NCBI GenBank assembly: GCA_038117205.1
Contig: JAYOFL010000035.1
Span: forward strand, 1 to 38,326
DNA: 38,326 nt
Reading direction: 5' to 3'
From: JAQBZY01 sp038117205
GTDB lineage: Bacteria; Pseudomonadota; Alphaproteobacteria; Rhodospirillales; Casp-alpha2
Numbering within the stretch: the stretch's first letter is position 1; each line of letters opens with the position of its first letter. The position numbers were made by a program, and so were the translations under genes. Of the stretch, positions 7,276 to 14,815 are shown in pieces. The notes beneath the pieces were generated by a model. That model had not been told where the DNA came from, made no database searches, and saw only the letters and a program-made list of their open reading frames with translations.

Positions 7276-8625
7276 ATGACCGAACGCAAGACCGCCGCCG
7301 TCATCCTGGCCGCCGGGATGGGCACGCGGATGAAGTCCGCCCTTCCGAAGGTGATGCACCCGCTCGCCGGCCGGCCGATGATCCGCCACATCCTCGACGC
7401 CGTCGAAAGCGCGGGCGTGACGCGCATCGTCGTCGTCGTCGGCCCCGGCATGGAAAGCGTCGCCGATGCGGTGAAGCCGCACGGGACGGTGGTGCAGACG
7501 GACCGGCTCGGCACGGCGCACGCCACCCTGCAGGCGAGAAACGCCATCGGCGACGGTTTCGACGACGTCCTCATCCTCAACGGCGACAATCCGCTGATCC
7601 CGGCCGAGCGCATCGGCGCGCTGGTCGCGGCGCGGGGCGACGCCGCCGTCGCCGTGCTCGGCTTCCGGACGCCGACGCCCGGCGCCTACGGCCGCATGAT
7701 CGTCGACGCCGCCGGCAACCTTTCGCGCATCGTCGAAGCCAAGGACGCCAACACCGAAGAGCTCGCCGTCGATCTTTGCAGTTCCGGCATGATGTCCCTC
7801 GACGGACGGTGCGCCTTCGCCATGCTGGCCCGGATCGGCAACGCCAACGCCAAGGGCGAATACTACCTGCCGGACGTGGTCGGCATCGCCGGCGCGGACG
7901 GGCGGAAGGCCGTCGCCGTCGAAGGCGTCGAGAACGAGCTGATCGGCATCAACACCAAGGCCGAACTGGCGGTCGCCGAGGCGCACGTGCAAGCCGCGCT
8001 CCGCGCCCGCGCCATGGCCGGCGGCACGACCATGACGGCGCCGGAAACCGTGTTCATGAGCTGGGACACGAAACTCGGCGCCGATACGGTCGTGGGTCCC
8101 TTCTGCGTCTTCGGCCCCGGCGTCAGCGTCGGCGACGGCGTCGAGATACGCGCCTTCTCGCATCTGGAAGGCGCGGTCGTCGAAGCGGGCGCGGTCGTCG
8201 GTCCGTATGCGCGGCTCCGGCCCGGCGCGCATCTCGGGCGCGACGTGCACATCGGCAACTTCGTCGAGGTGAAGAACGCCACGCTCGGCACCGGCGCCAA
8301 GGCCAATCATCTTTCCTACGTCGGCGATTCCGACGTCGGCGCGGGCGCCAACATCGGCGCCGGCACCATCACATGCAATTACGACGGCGTCTTCAAGTGG
8401 CGGACCGTCATCGGCGACGGCGCCTTCATCGGTTCGAACACCGCCCTCGTCGCGCCCGTCACCGTCGGCGCCGGCGCCGTCACGGGGGCCGGCAGCGTCA
8501 TCGCCAAGGACGTGAGCGCGGACGCGCTCGCCGTCACCCGCGCGCCGCAAAAAGAGGTGGCCGGCTGGGGCAAGTCGACACGCGAGCGCAAGAAGGCGCT
8601 GAAGGCGAAGGGGGAGAAAGGCTGA
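7276..8625 (+). CDS. glmU: Bifunctional UDP-GlcNAc pyrophosphorylase / glucosamine-1-phosphate acetyltransferase
   Basis: This 449-residue cytosolic enzyme makes UDP-N-acetylglucosamine. Its C-terminal domain acetylates glucosamine-1-phosphate and its N-terminal domain uridylates the product. The pyrophosphorylase signature LAAGMGTRMKS is at residues 9-19, and the uridine-binding region NGDNPLIP is near residue 100. The C-terminal left-handed beta-helix is shown by repeats such as GPYARLRPGAHLG and NHLSYVGDSDVGAGANIGAG. ATG 7276 was chosen because it puts the nucleotide-binding loop at the usual distance from the start; the frame is open 25 codons further upstream. A TTGACT hexamer at 7201 may be a -35 element, but no good -10 follows. 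The last base of the TGA overlaps the ATG of glmS (TGATG), so the pair is coupled. Confidence 0.96.
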   Translation: MTERKTAAVILAAGMGTRMKSALPKVMHPLAGRPMIRHILDAVESAGVTRIVVVVGPGMESVADAVKPHGTVVQTDRLGTAHATLQARNAIGDGFDDVLILNGDNPLIPAERIGALVAARGDAAVAVLGFRTPTPGAYGRMIVDAAGNLSRIVEAKDANTEELAVDLCSSGMMSLDGRCAFAMLARIGNANAKGEYYLPDVVGIAGADGRKAVAVEGVENELIGINTKAELAVAEAHVQAALRARAMAGGTTMTAPETVFMSWDTKLGADTVVGPFCVFGPGVSVGDGVEIRAFSHLEGAVVEAGAVVGPYARLRPGAHLGRDVHIGNFVEVKNATLGTGAKANHLSYVGDSDVGAGANIGAGTITCNYDGVFKWRTVIGDGAFIGSNTALVAPVTVGAGAVTGAGSVIAKDVSADALAVTRAPQKEVAGWGKSTRERKKALKAKGEKG

Positions 8626-10448
8626 TGTGCGGCATTATCGGTATCGTCGGCCGCGACCCCGCGACGCCACGCATCCTCGACGCGCTGAAGCGGCTCGAAT
8701 ACCGCGGCTACGACTCGGCCGGCATCGCGACGCTGATCAACGGCGGCATCGAGCGCCGGCGCGCCGAGGGCAAGCTGATCAATCTGGAGAAACGGCTCGG
8801 CGAGAGCCCGCTCGGCGGCGTCACCGGCATCGGTCATACGAGGTGGGCGACGCACGGCGTGCCGAACGAGCAGAACGCGCACCCGCACGCCACCGACCGC
8901 GTCGCCATCGTGCACAACGGCATCATCGAGAACTTCCGGGAGTTGCGGAAGGAAGTCGCCGACGCCGGCCGCACCCTCGCTTCCGAGACCGATACGGAAG
9001 TGGTGGCGCACCTGATCTCGCAGCGAATGGACGAAGGCATGTCGGCGAAGGACGCCACCTTCGACACGCTGAAGCGGTTGGAAGGCGCCTTCGCGCTCGG
9101 CATCGTCTTCGCCGGCGAACACGACCTGCTGATTGCGGCACGACAGGGGAGCCCGCTCGCCGTCGGCTTCGGCGACGGCGAGATGTACCTCGGCTCCGAC
9201 GCGCTGGCGCTGGCGCCGCTGACGCAGCGCATCCTTTATCTCGAGGACGGCGACTGGGCGGTGCTGACGTCGAAGGGCGCCGAGGTCTTCGACAAGGACG
9301 GCAACGCCGTCGACCGGCCGGTCCGCTTGACCGAGCTTTCCGGCGCCGCCATCGGCAAGGGCGGCTACCGCCACTACATGCTGAAGGAAATCTACGAGCA
9401 GCCGCAGGTCATCGGCGACACGCTGCACGCGCTGGTCAATCCGATGGAGCGGCGTATCGTCATGCCGGAAATGGCGGTGGACCTCGCCAAGGCGAGCAAG
9501 ATCACGCTGGTCGCCTGCGGCACGTCCTATTACGCCTGCATGGTCGCAAAGTACTGGTTCGAGACCTACGCCCGCGTGCCGGTCGACGTCGATATCGCGT
9601 CCGAGTTCCGCTACCGGAACGCCGTGCTTCCGGAAGGGGGCGCCGCGATCTTCATCTCGCAGTCAGGCGAGACCGTCGACACGCTGGCAGCCCTCCGTTA
9701 CGCCAAGGAGAACGGGCAACGGATTCTCTCCATCGTCAATTCGCCGGAAAGCGCCATCGCGCGCGACTCGCACGCCGTCATCCGTACCCTCGCCGGTCCC
9801 GAGATCGGCGTCGCGTCGACCAAGGCGTTCACGACGCAGTTGACGGTGCTCGCCTGTCTGGCCGCTTCGACGGCCAGGGCGCGCGGCGCCATCGACGGCA
9901 AGACGGAAGCGCGGCTGATCGGGGCGCTGACGGAAGTCCCGGCCAGGGCCGCCGAGGTGCTCAACCACGACGAACGCATCCGCGCCATTGCCGAGGACGT
10001 GGCGCTGGCCCGCGACGTGCTCTATCTCGGCCGCGGCACCAGTTATCCGATCGCGTTGGAAGGCGCCTTGAAGCTCAAGGAAATCTCCTACATCCACGCG
10101 GAAGGCTACGCGGCGGGCGAGATGAAGCACGGCCCCATCGCGCTGATCGACGAGGCGGTGCCGATCATCGTCATCGCGCCGGCCGACGAATTGTTCGAGA
10201 AGACGGCGTCGAACGTGCAGGAAACCATGGCCCGCGGTGGCAAGGTGATCCTGTTCACCGACAGGAAGGGCGCGGCACGGATTGGCGATAGCGCGCGGGC
10301 GAGCGTGGCGTTGCCCGAGGTGGATGCCTTCGTTTCGCCCATTTTGTATGCGATTCCGGTGCAGTTGCTGGCGTATCATGTGGCGGTCCTGAAGGGGACC
10401 GACGTGGATCAGCCGCGCAACCTCGCGAAAAGCGTCACCGTGGAGTAG
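8625..10448 (+). CDS. glmS: Glutamine-fructose-6-phosphate aminotransferase (isomerizing)
   Basis: This 607-residue enzyme makes glucosamine-6-phosphate from fructose-6-phosphate and glutamine, the first committed step to UDP-GlcNAc. The protein begins MCGIIGIVG, with Cys2 as the N-terminal nucleophile of the glutaminase domain once Met is removed. The glutaminase domain runs to about residue 240. It is followed by two SIS sugar isomerase domains, marked by SQSGETVDTLAAL near residue 346 and by GRGTSYPIALEGALKLKEIS and AEGYAAGEMKHGP near residues 468-500. The chain ends AKSVTVE, the canonical C terminus, immediately before a TAG, so TAG is a real stop codon in this organism. Length matches the E. 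coli enzyme closely. No glmS ribozyme is expected or seen. Confidence 0.97.
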   Translation: MCGIIGIVGRDPATPRILDALKRLEYRGYDSAGIATLINGGIERRRAEGKLINLEKRLGESPLGGVTGIGHTRWATHGVPNEQNAHPHATDRVAIVHNGIIENFRELRKEVADAGRTLASETDTEVVAHLISQRMDEGMSAKDATFDTLKRLEGAFALGIVFAGEHDLLIAARQGSPLAVGFGDGEMYLGSDALALAPLTQRILYLEDGDWAVLTSKGAEVFDKDGNAVDRPVRLTELSGAAIGKGGYRHYMLKEIYEQPQVIGDTLHALVNPMERRIVMPEMAVDLAKASKITLVACGTSYYACMVAKYWFETYARVPVDVDIASEFRYRNAVLPEGGAAIFISQSGETVDTLAALRYAKENGQRILSIVNSPESAIARDSHAVIRTLAGPEIGVASTKAFTTQLTVLACLAASTARARGAIDGKTEARLIGALTEVPARAAEVLNHDERIRAIAEDVALARDVLYLGRGTSYPIALEGALKLKEISYIHAEGYAAGEMKHGPIALIDEAVPIIVIAPADELFEKTASNVQETMARGGKVILFTDRKGAARIGDSARASVALPEVDAFVSPILYAIPVQLLAYHVAVLKGTDVDQPRNLAKSVTVE

Positions 10449-10450
10449 TC

Positions 10451-10813
10451 ATGACCGGATTCCAACGATATCGCAGCGCCGCCCTTGCCCTCGTTCTCGC
10501 CGTCGCCGCCGTCGGCACCGCCGTCGCCGATGAAAAGACCTCGAAGAATTGCGCCCGGGCTTTCGATGCCTGCCTCAAGGAATGCGATGCCAAGTTCGGC
10601 GTCGACACGGCGAAACGCGCCGCGTGCGTTCCGGGCTGTTCGGCCAAGTACGCGGCATGCGATGCCGGCGTCGCCTATGAGGAGGTCAAGCCGTGGCTCG
10701 AGGAACAACTGGAGAAGTCGAAGAAAATCATCGACGACTTCATGAAGGACCTCAAGAAGGACAAGCCGGAACCGCCGGCGCCCACCACGCAAAGCATCAA
10801 GACAAGCTATTGA
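10451..10813 (+). CDS. Small secreted protein with symmetric Cys motif
   Basis: I do not recognise this 120-residue protein. Residues 1-26 look like a Sec signal peptide: basic Arg residues, a hydrophobic LALVLAVAAVG core, and cleavage after AVA, so it should be periplasmic or outer-membrane associated. The mature part has six cysteines arranged as a mirror: C34-x6-C41-x3-C45 and C59-x3-C63-x6-C70. This suggests a disulfide-tied helical hairpin. A charged, probably coiled-coil helix (EEQLEKSKKIIDDFMKDLKK) follows, then a Pro-rich tail. It starts 2 bases after the glmS stop and may be read through from glmUS. The next gene is a TPR glycosyltransferase 55 bases on; the gap contains a 7-bp inverted repeat (10823-10829/10853-10859). 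Its function is unknown. Confidence 0.78.
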   Translation: MTGFQRYRSAALALVLAVAAVGTAVADEKTSKNCARAFDACLKECDAKFGVDTAKRAACVPGCSAKYAACDAGVAYEEVKPWLEEQLEKSKKIIDDFMKDLKKDKPEPPAPTTQSIKTSY

Positions 10814-10868
10814 GCCGATCGGCCGAACGCGTGAGCTTTTTGCTGTCGGCTTCGTTCGGGCGCGACAG

Positions 10869-12638
10869 ATGAATCCCAACGACCGTATCGAACTTTTGCT
10901 TGGCGAGTGCGCCGCCGCGACGTCGCGAGGCGACTACGGCACGGCGACGAGAAAGCTGAAGGCCGCCGAGAAGGTCTCCGCCGACGATCCCCGCGTGTTG
11001 ATGGCGAAGGCCATACTCAGCCTTCAGAAAGGCTTTCCGGGCGCCGCCGTTCCCATCCTGCGCCGCCTCGACCGCGCCTATCCCGACAATCCGAATATCC
11101 TCGACAATCTCGGTGTCGCACTCTCGCTGAGTGGTGATATCGACGGTGGATACGAGTTCGTCACCCGCGCCGCCCAGTTAGCGCCGAACGATACGACGGT
11201 GCAACTCGATTACGCCAAGCTGCTGGTGGAGAAGAAGCAGTACCTGCCGGCGCTCGACATCTATCGCCGGGTTCAGCCGCACATGGGCAATCATCCGACG
11301 TTCCTCAACAACTACGGCTGGGCGCTTCGGCTGTCCGGCGATCCGGCGGGCGCCACGGCGATCCTCAAGGGTGCGGCAGCGGCATATCCGGACGACCCGC
11401 TGATCGTGAATAATCTCGGCCTGTCGTTCGAGGAGACCGGCGACTACGAGAATGCGATCGCCTGTTTTCGGAAGTGCATTCAGCTCGTGCCGCAGAACGC
11501 CGCCTACCACGGAAATCTCTGCGGCACCTTGCGTCAGGCGGGGTTTTTCGAGGAAGCGGTCGAGGCGGGCCGCGAGGCGGTCAAACTCGATCCGGATGAC
11601 GCCAGCCTGCACCTTCGGTTCGCCGTCGCGCTGTTCCTGACCGGACGCATGGAGGAGGGCCTTCATGAGTATGTCCATCGGACAAGGCTGTGGGCGGAGC
11701 AAGGGCTTCGGCCGCTGGTCAACCGGATTTGGGACGGCGAGCCGCTATCGGGAGAGACGCTGCTGATAAGGGCCGAACAGGGTCCGGGCGATCAGATCGT
11801 CTTTTCGTCCTTTCTCGACGCCGTCAGGGAACGGTCGCCGGGTTCGCGCATCATCGTGGAGATCGACCGCCGTCTCGTACCCAGTTTTACCCGGACGTAC
11901 CCGGAGTTCGAGTTCATCCCCTTCCTGCGCGAGAACGACCCCGATCCTTACCCGCCCGCCGACGTCGAAATCGCTTTCGGCGATCTGCCGCGGCATTTCT
12001 GCCGCTCGATCGAGGATATCCGGCCGGTGCGCAAGCTCGTCGCCGATCCGGCTCTCACGGCAGAATGGCGTCAAAAGTTCGAGGCTTTGGGGCCGGGCAC
12101 CAAGGTCGGCGTCGCGTGGCGGGGCGGGGTCGATCCCGTCACCCGGATCAAGCGCAGTCTCACACTGGAGGACATGTTTCCGATCCTGCAGACCGAGAAC
12201 TGTCATTTCATCAACCTGCAGTATGGCAACGTCCGCCAGGAAATCGAAGAATTCACGGCCCGGACCGGCGTCAAGTTGCACGATTGGGATGGCGTCGACC
12301 CGCTGAAGGATCTCGAAACGCAGATCGCGCAGATCGAGGCCCTGGATGTCGTCGTCCAGGCTTCCAATACCTCGGCGCACATTGCCGGGGCGCTGCATAA
12401 GCGGACCCTGATGCTGCAGGCATTTTCGCCCTATTGGGTTTGGTTCCTTGGCATTGATTTCGCGCCCTGGTATCCAACGCTGAGACAGTTCCGGGTCGAC
12501 GCTTCCGGCGGCTGGCCGGAGGTCGTCGATGCCGTCGCCCAGGCCTTGCGGCGTATTTCGAATGAGGAATCACATGATCAAGGTATTCATCGGTTACGAC
12601 GCGCACGAAAAGGTCGCCTACCATGTCCTCGCGCATAG
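10869..12638 (+). CDS. TPR protein with C-terminal glycosyltransferase-like domain, paralogue of the 5438 gene
   Basis: This 589-residue protein has the same plan as the product of the gene at 5438. TPR-like repeats cover about residues 1-270 (for example NNLGLSFEETGDYENAIACFRKCI). A GT9/heptosyltransferase-like Rossmann domain follows, with AEQGPGDQIVFS near residue 303, VAWRGG near 415, NLQYGNVRQE, and VVQASNTSAHIAGAL near 495. There is no signal peptide. The ATG follows a short gap holding an inverted repeat. Its 3' end overlaps the next gene by 65 bases in another frame. The last 25 or so residues are basic, lie beyond the domain, and exist only in the overlap, so the stop may have drifted downstream. 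It may transfer a sugar to a protein or lipid-linked glycan; donor and acceptor are unknown. Confidence 0.8.
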   Translation: MNPNDRIELLLGECAAATSRGDYGTATRKLKAAEKVSADDPRVLMAKAILSLQKGFPGAAVPILRRLDRAYPDNPNILDNLGVALSLSGDIDGGYEFVTRAAQLAPNDTTVQLDYAKLLVEKKQYLPALDIYRRVQPHMGNHPTFLNNYGWALRLSGDPAGATAILKGAAAAYPDDPLIVNNLGLSFEETGDYENAIACFRKCIQLVPQNAAYHGNLCGTLRQAGFFEEAVEAGREAVKLDPDDASLHLRFAVALFLTGRMEEGLHEYVHRTRLWAEQGLRPLVNRIWDGEPLSGETLLIRAEQGPGDQIVFSSFLDAVRERSPGSRIIVEIDRRLVPSFTRTYPEFEFIPFLRENDPDPYPPADVEIAFGDLPRHFCRSIEDIRPVRKLVADPALTAEWRQKFEALGPGTKVGVAWRGGVDPVTRIKRSLTLEDMFPILQTENCHFINLQYGNVRQEIEEFTARTGVKLHDWDGVDPLKDLETQIAQIEALDVVVQASNTSAHIAGALHKRTLMLQAFSPYWVWFLGIDFAPWYPTLRQFRVDASGGWPEVVDAVAQALRRISNEESHDQGIHRLRRARKGRLPCPRA

Positions 12639-13242
12639 TATTCATCGACGCGCGTCGCAGCCGGTCTCCATTTCGCCGCTGATGCTCTCGCAATTGGGCG
12701 ACGTATTCTCGCGTGAACGGCACCCGCTGCAATCGACCGATTTTTCCTTCTCCCGCTTTCTGACGCCTTATCTCTGCGGCTACGAAGGTTGGGCGATTTT
12801 CATGGATTGCGACATGCTGGTGCTCGACGACATCGCCGAACTCTGGAGCATGCGGGACGACCGGTACGCGGTACAGGCGGTGAAGCACGACCATACGCCG
12901 CCGGAAACGATCAAGTTCCTCAATCAGCCTCAGACGAAGTACGAGAAAAAGAACTGGTCGAGCGTGATGCTGTTCAACAACGCGAAGTGCCGAGCCTTGA
13001 CGCCCGACTATGTGAACACTGCCACCGGCCTGGAGCTGCACCAGTTCAAATGGCTCGGTAATGACGATCTGATCGGCGGCATTCCGGCCCGCTGGAATCA
13101 CCTTGTCGACTACGATCCGCCCATCGCCGATCCGGCGAACCTGCATTACACGAAGGGTGGGCCGTATTTCGAGGACTTCAAGGATTGCCCCTATGCCGAC
13201 GAATGGCGCGCCGAGTTGGCGGACATGACGTCGGCCGGCTGA
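12574..13242 (+). CDS. Glycosyltransferase, GT8-like (DxD motif)
   Basis: This 222-residue protein looks like a GT-A fold glycosyltransferase near family 8. Features are an opening IKVFIGYDAHEKVAYHVLAHSI, a DxD metal/nucleotide-sugar motif at D78-C-D80 in IFMDCDMLVLDD, and late LHYTKGGPYFEDF, which resembles the HxxGxxKPW-type end of GT8 enzymes. Cytosolic location is expected because there is no signal or membrane segment. ATG 12574 was chosen over an upstream in-frame start because GAGGAAT precedes it and the first residues form the expected first beta strand. It overlaps the TPR glycosyltransferase gene by 65 bases, which implies coupled translation and joint action on the same glycan. The sugar specificity cannot be read from the sequence. 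Confidence 0.85.
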   Translation: MIKVFIGYDAHEKVAYHVLAHSIHRRASQPVSISPLMLSQLGDVFSRERHPLQSTDFSFSRFLTPYLCGYEGWAIFMDCDMLVLDDIAELWSMRDDRYAVQAVKHDHTPPETIKFLNQPQTKYEKKNWSSVMLFNNAKCRALTPDYVNTATGLELHQFKWLGNDDLIGGIPARWNHLVDYDPPIADPANLHYTKGGPYFEDFKDCPYADEWRAELADMTSAG

Positions 13243-13344
13243 CGCCGGGCGCTTTTCTTCCCATCATCCGTAAGTATGGGCGGCGGCGAAATCCGCCGTC
13301 GCGGGCGAACTGCGTCCCCTCGACGGCACCGGCCGCAAAAGGAA

Positions 13345-13370
13345 AAGGCCAGGTCCGAGGACCTGGCCTT
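13345..13370 (-). terminator. Strong hairpin terminator after the porin gene
   Basis: A perfect 12-bp inverted repeat (AAGGCCAGGTCC / GGACCTGGCCTT) lies between the convergent GT8-like and porin genes. On the minus strand it is followed by TTTTCCTTTT, so it mainly serves the porin. The plus-strand 3' side is less T-rich. The remaining bases of this 170-base gap show no gene. Confidence 0.8.
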
Positions 13371-13412
13371 CCCTGCCCGGGACCGTGAAGTCCCGGATAA
13401 CCAAAGCGCGGA

Positions 13413-14612
13413 TCAGAACTTAATGCGCGCGCCGGCGATCACGCCGAAGATGTCTTCGTAGTTGTTCGTCGTGTTCGTGTCGTCATGCGACGCGATGTTC
13501 GCACCGACGTAGAGTTCGGCACCGGCATCCTTCAGAGACTGGACGACACCGAATTCCCAGAAGGTCGACTCGTCGCCGTTCGTGTTCCAGTCGTCGATGG
13601 AGTTGTAACCAACGGCGAAGGCGGTCGTTCCGAGGCTGGTCAACTTGGCGTCGTAACCGACGGTGACGTTGTAGCCCTTGGCGGTCTTCTTGGTGCCCAC
13701 ACCGTCAGCCTTACCATAGTGACCGCGGATGTTGAGACCGCTGTCATGCTCGGCAGCGGCCGAAATGACCATCTGCGAGTTGACCGTCGTGGAGATCGAG
13801 GCGTTGTTCAAGTAGGACGCCGCAGCGGACACCGCAACACCACCGAACTTGCCGCTGTAGCGGATGGCCGCGTCGGCCGCACCGCCGGAGATCATGCTGC
13901 CAGAAACCTGGAAGCCGGCGAAGGTCGGGGAGTCGTAACGGATACGGTCGTCGCGACCGGCGCCGTCGAAGTTGGTGTAGGTGTCGCCCCACTTCGTGGT
14001 GGTGAACGTGTTGCTCGCATTGGCGCTGGTCCGCAACAGAACGTCACCGAAGAAGGTGGCGCCACCGTACACGGCCAAACCGGCCGAGTTGAGCGTCACT
14101 TCGGCGGTACCGTCGGAAGCGACCGGGCCCTGACCAACGGACAGCTTACCGAACTGCTTGTGCGCGATCGTCACTTCCATGACGCGCTGCACGAAGGCGG
14201 AGTGGCCGAAGCCGCGATCGCCGTTCGCGCTGTTAACAACGCGGTTCGTCAGGTTCGTGGTCGAGGTGATGCCCGTCGTCGTCGCGGCACTCGCGTTCGT
14301 GTCGTTGACCTGGAAGTTGTTGGACGCGTTGTCCTGGAACTCGACTTCGAGGTTGGTGCCGACGGAAACGGCTTCGTTCACCTTGCCGGAACCGATGATG
14401 CGGAAGCGCGAACCGCTGTTGTCGTTGTCGACGATGGCGCCACGGGTGGACTTACCGTCGTCAACGTACATGTAGGCCTTGTTGATCTGGCCCGACAGCG
14501 TAACGCTGTTGCCGTTGCCGTTCACAACGTTGCCGGCTTCGGCGACCGGAACCGCAACCGCGAACAGCGCGGCGGCGGCAACCGACGTCTTGAGGGTCGT
14601 CTTGATATTCAT
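13413..14612 (-). CDS. Outer-membrane porin (trimeric beta-barrel type)
   Basis: This 399-residue protein is a general porin for passive uptake of small hydrophilic solutes. A signal peptide occupies residues 1-26 (TTLKTSVAAAALFAVAV, cleaved after AEA). The mature protein has alternating beta strands with many Gly, Ser, Thr and Asn. An early VTLSGQINKAYMYVDDG strand and an RFRIIGSGKVNEAVSVGTNLE region are typical of alphaproteobacterial porins, and the last residue is Phe, the usual barrel-assembly signal. Codon use is strongly biased, as in highly expressed genes. AAGGAGAG precedes the ATG. A structured leader of up to about 200 bases and a strong terminator flank the gene. It follows the SPINDLY-like gene on the same strand, but the long leader argues for its own promoter. 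Confidence 0.92.
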   Translation of the reverse strand: MNIKTTLKTSVAAAALFAVAVPVAEAGNVVNGNGNSVTLSGQINKAYMYVDDGKSTRGAIVDNDNSGSRFRIIGSGKVNEAVSVGTNLEVEFQDNASNNFQVNDTNASAATTTGITSTTNLTNRVVNSANGDRGFGHSAFVQRVMEVTIAHKQFGKLSVGQGPVASDGTAEVTLNSAGLAVYGGATFFGDVLLRTSANASNTFTTTKWGDTYTNFDGAGRDDRIRYDSPTFAGFQVSGSMISGGAADAAIRYSGKFGGVAVSAAASYLNNASISTTVNSQMVISAAAEHDSGLNIRGHYGKADGVGTKKTAKGYNVTVGYDAKLTSLGTTAFAVGYNSIDDWNTNGDESTFWEFGVVQSLKDAGAELYVGANIASHDDTNTTNNYEDIFGVIAGARIKF

Positions 14613-14666
14613 TTGGTCTCTCCTTCACCAAAGAAAGTTTGGGATATCCCCGTTAGAGGAAAGCCA

Positions 14667-14761
14667 CCAGTCAACTGGCGTCCCAGCCGCTTACGGCGGC
14701 TTTCAACGGTGCATTCTAGTGATTTCCGTCACTCGGCAAAGCCCAAACCGACGCCGAGTGA
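14667..14761 (-). promoter_or_regulatory. Structured leader upstream of the porin gene
   Basis: Three inverted repeats lie between the porin ATG and the upstream gene: CCAGT/ACTGG (14667-14678), AGCCGC/GCGGCT (14685-14701), and TCACTCGGC/GCCGAGTGA (14729-14737/14753-14761). An AT-rich stretch with TTTTTTTGACA on the minus strand lies just beyond at about 14780-14792 and could hold the promoter. Whether these are mRNA leader hairpins or operator dyads cannot be decided by reading. Confidence 0.45.
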
Positions 14762-14815
14762 TGTTTTTATGCGATAGTGTGTCAAAAAAAGCACAATCAA
14801 TCTAACGAACTGATT

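Noticed and set aside
8560..8640. glmS ribozyme or riboswitch upstream of glmS
   Set aside because: glmS starts inside the glmU stop codon, leaving no leader; the ribozyme is a feature of Gram-positive relatives.
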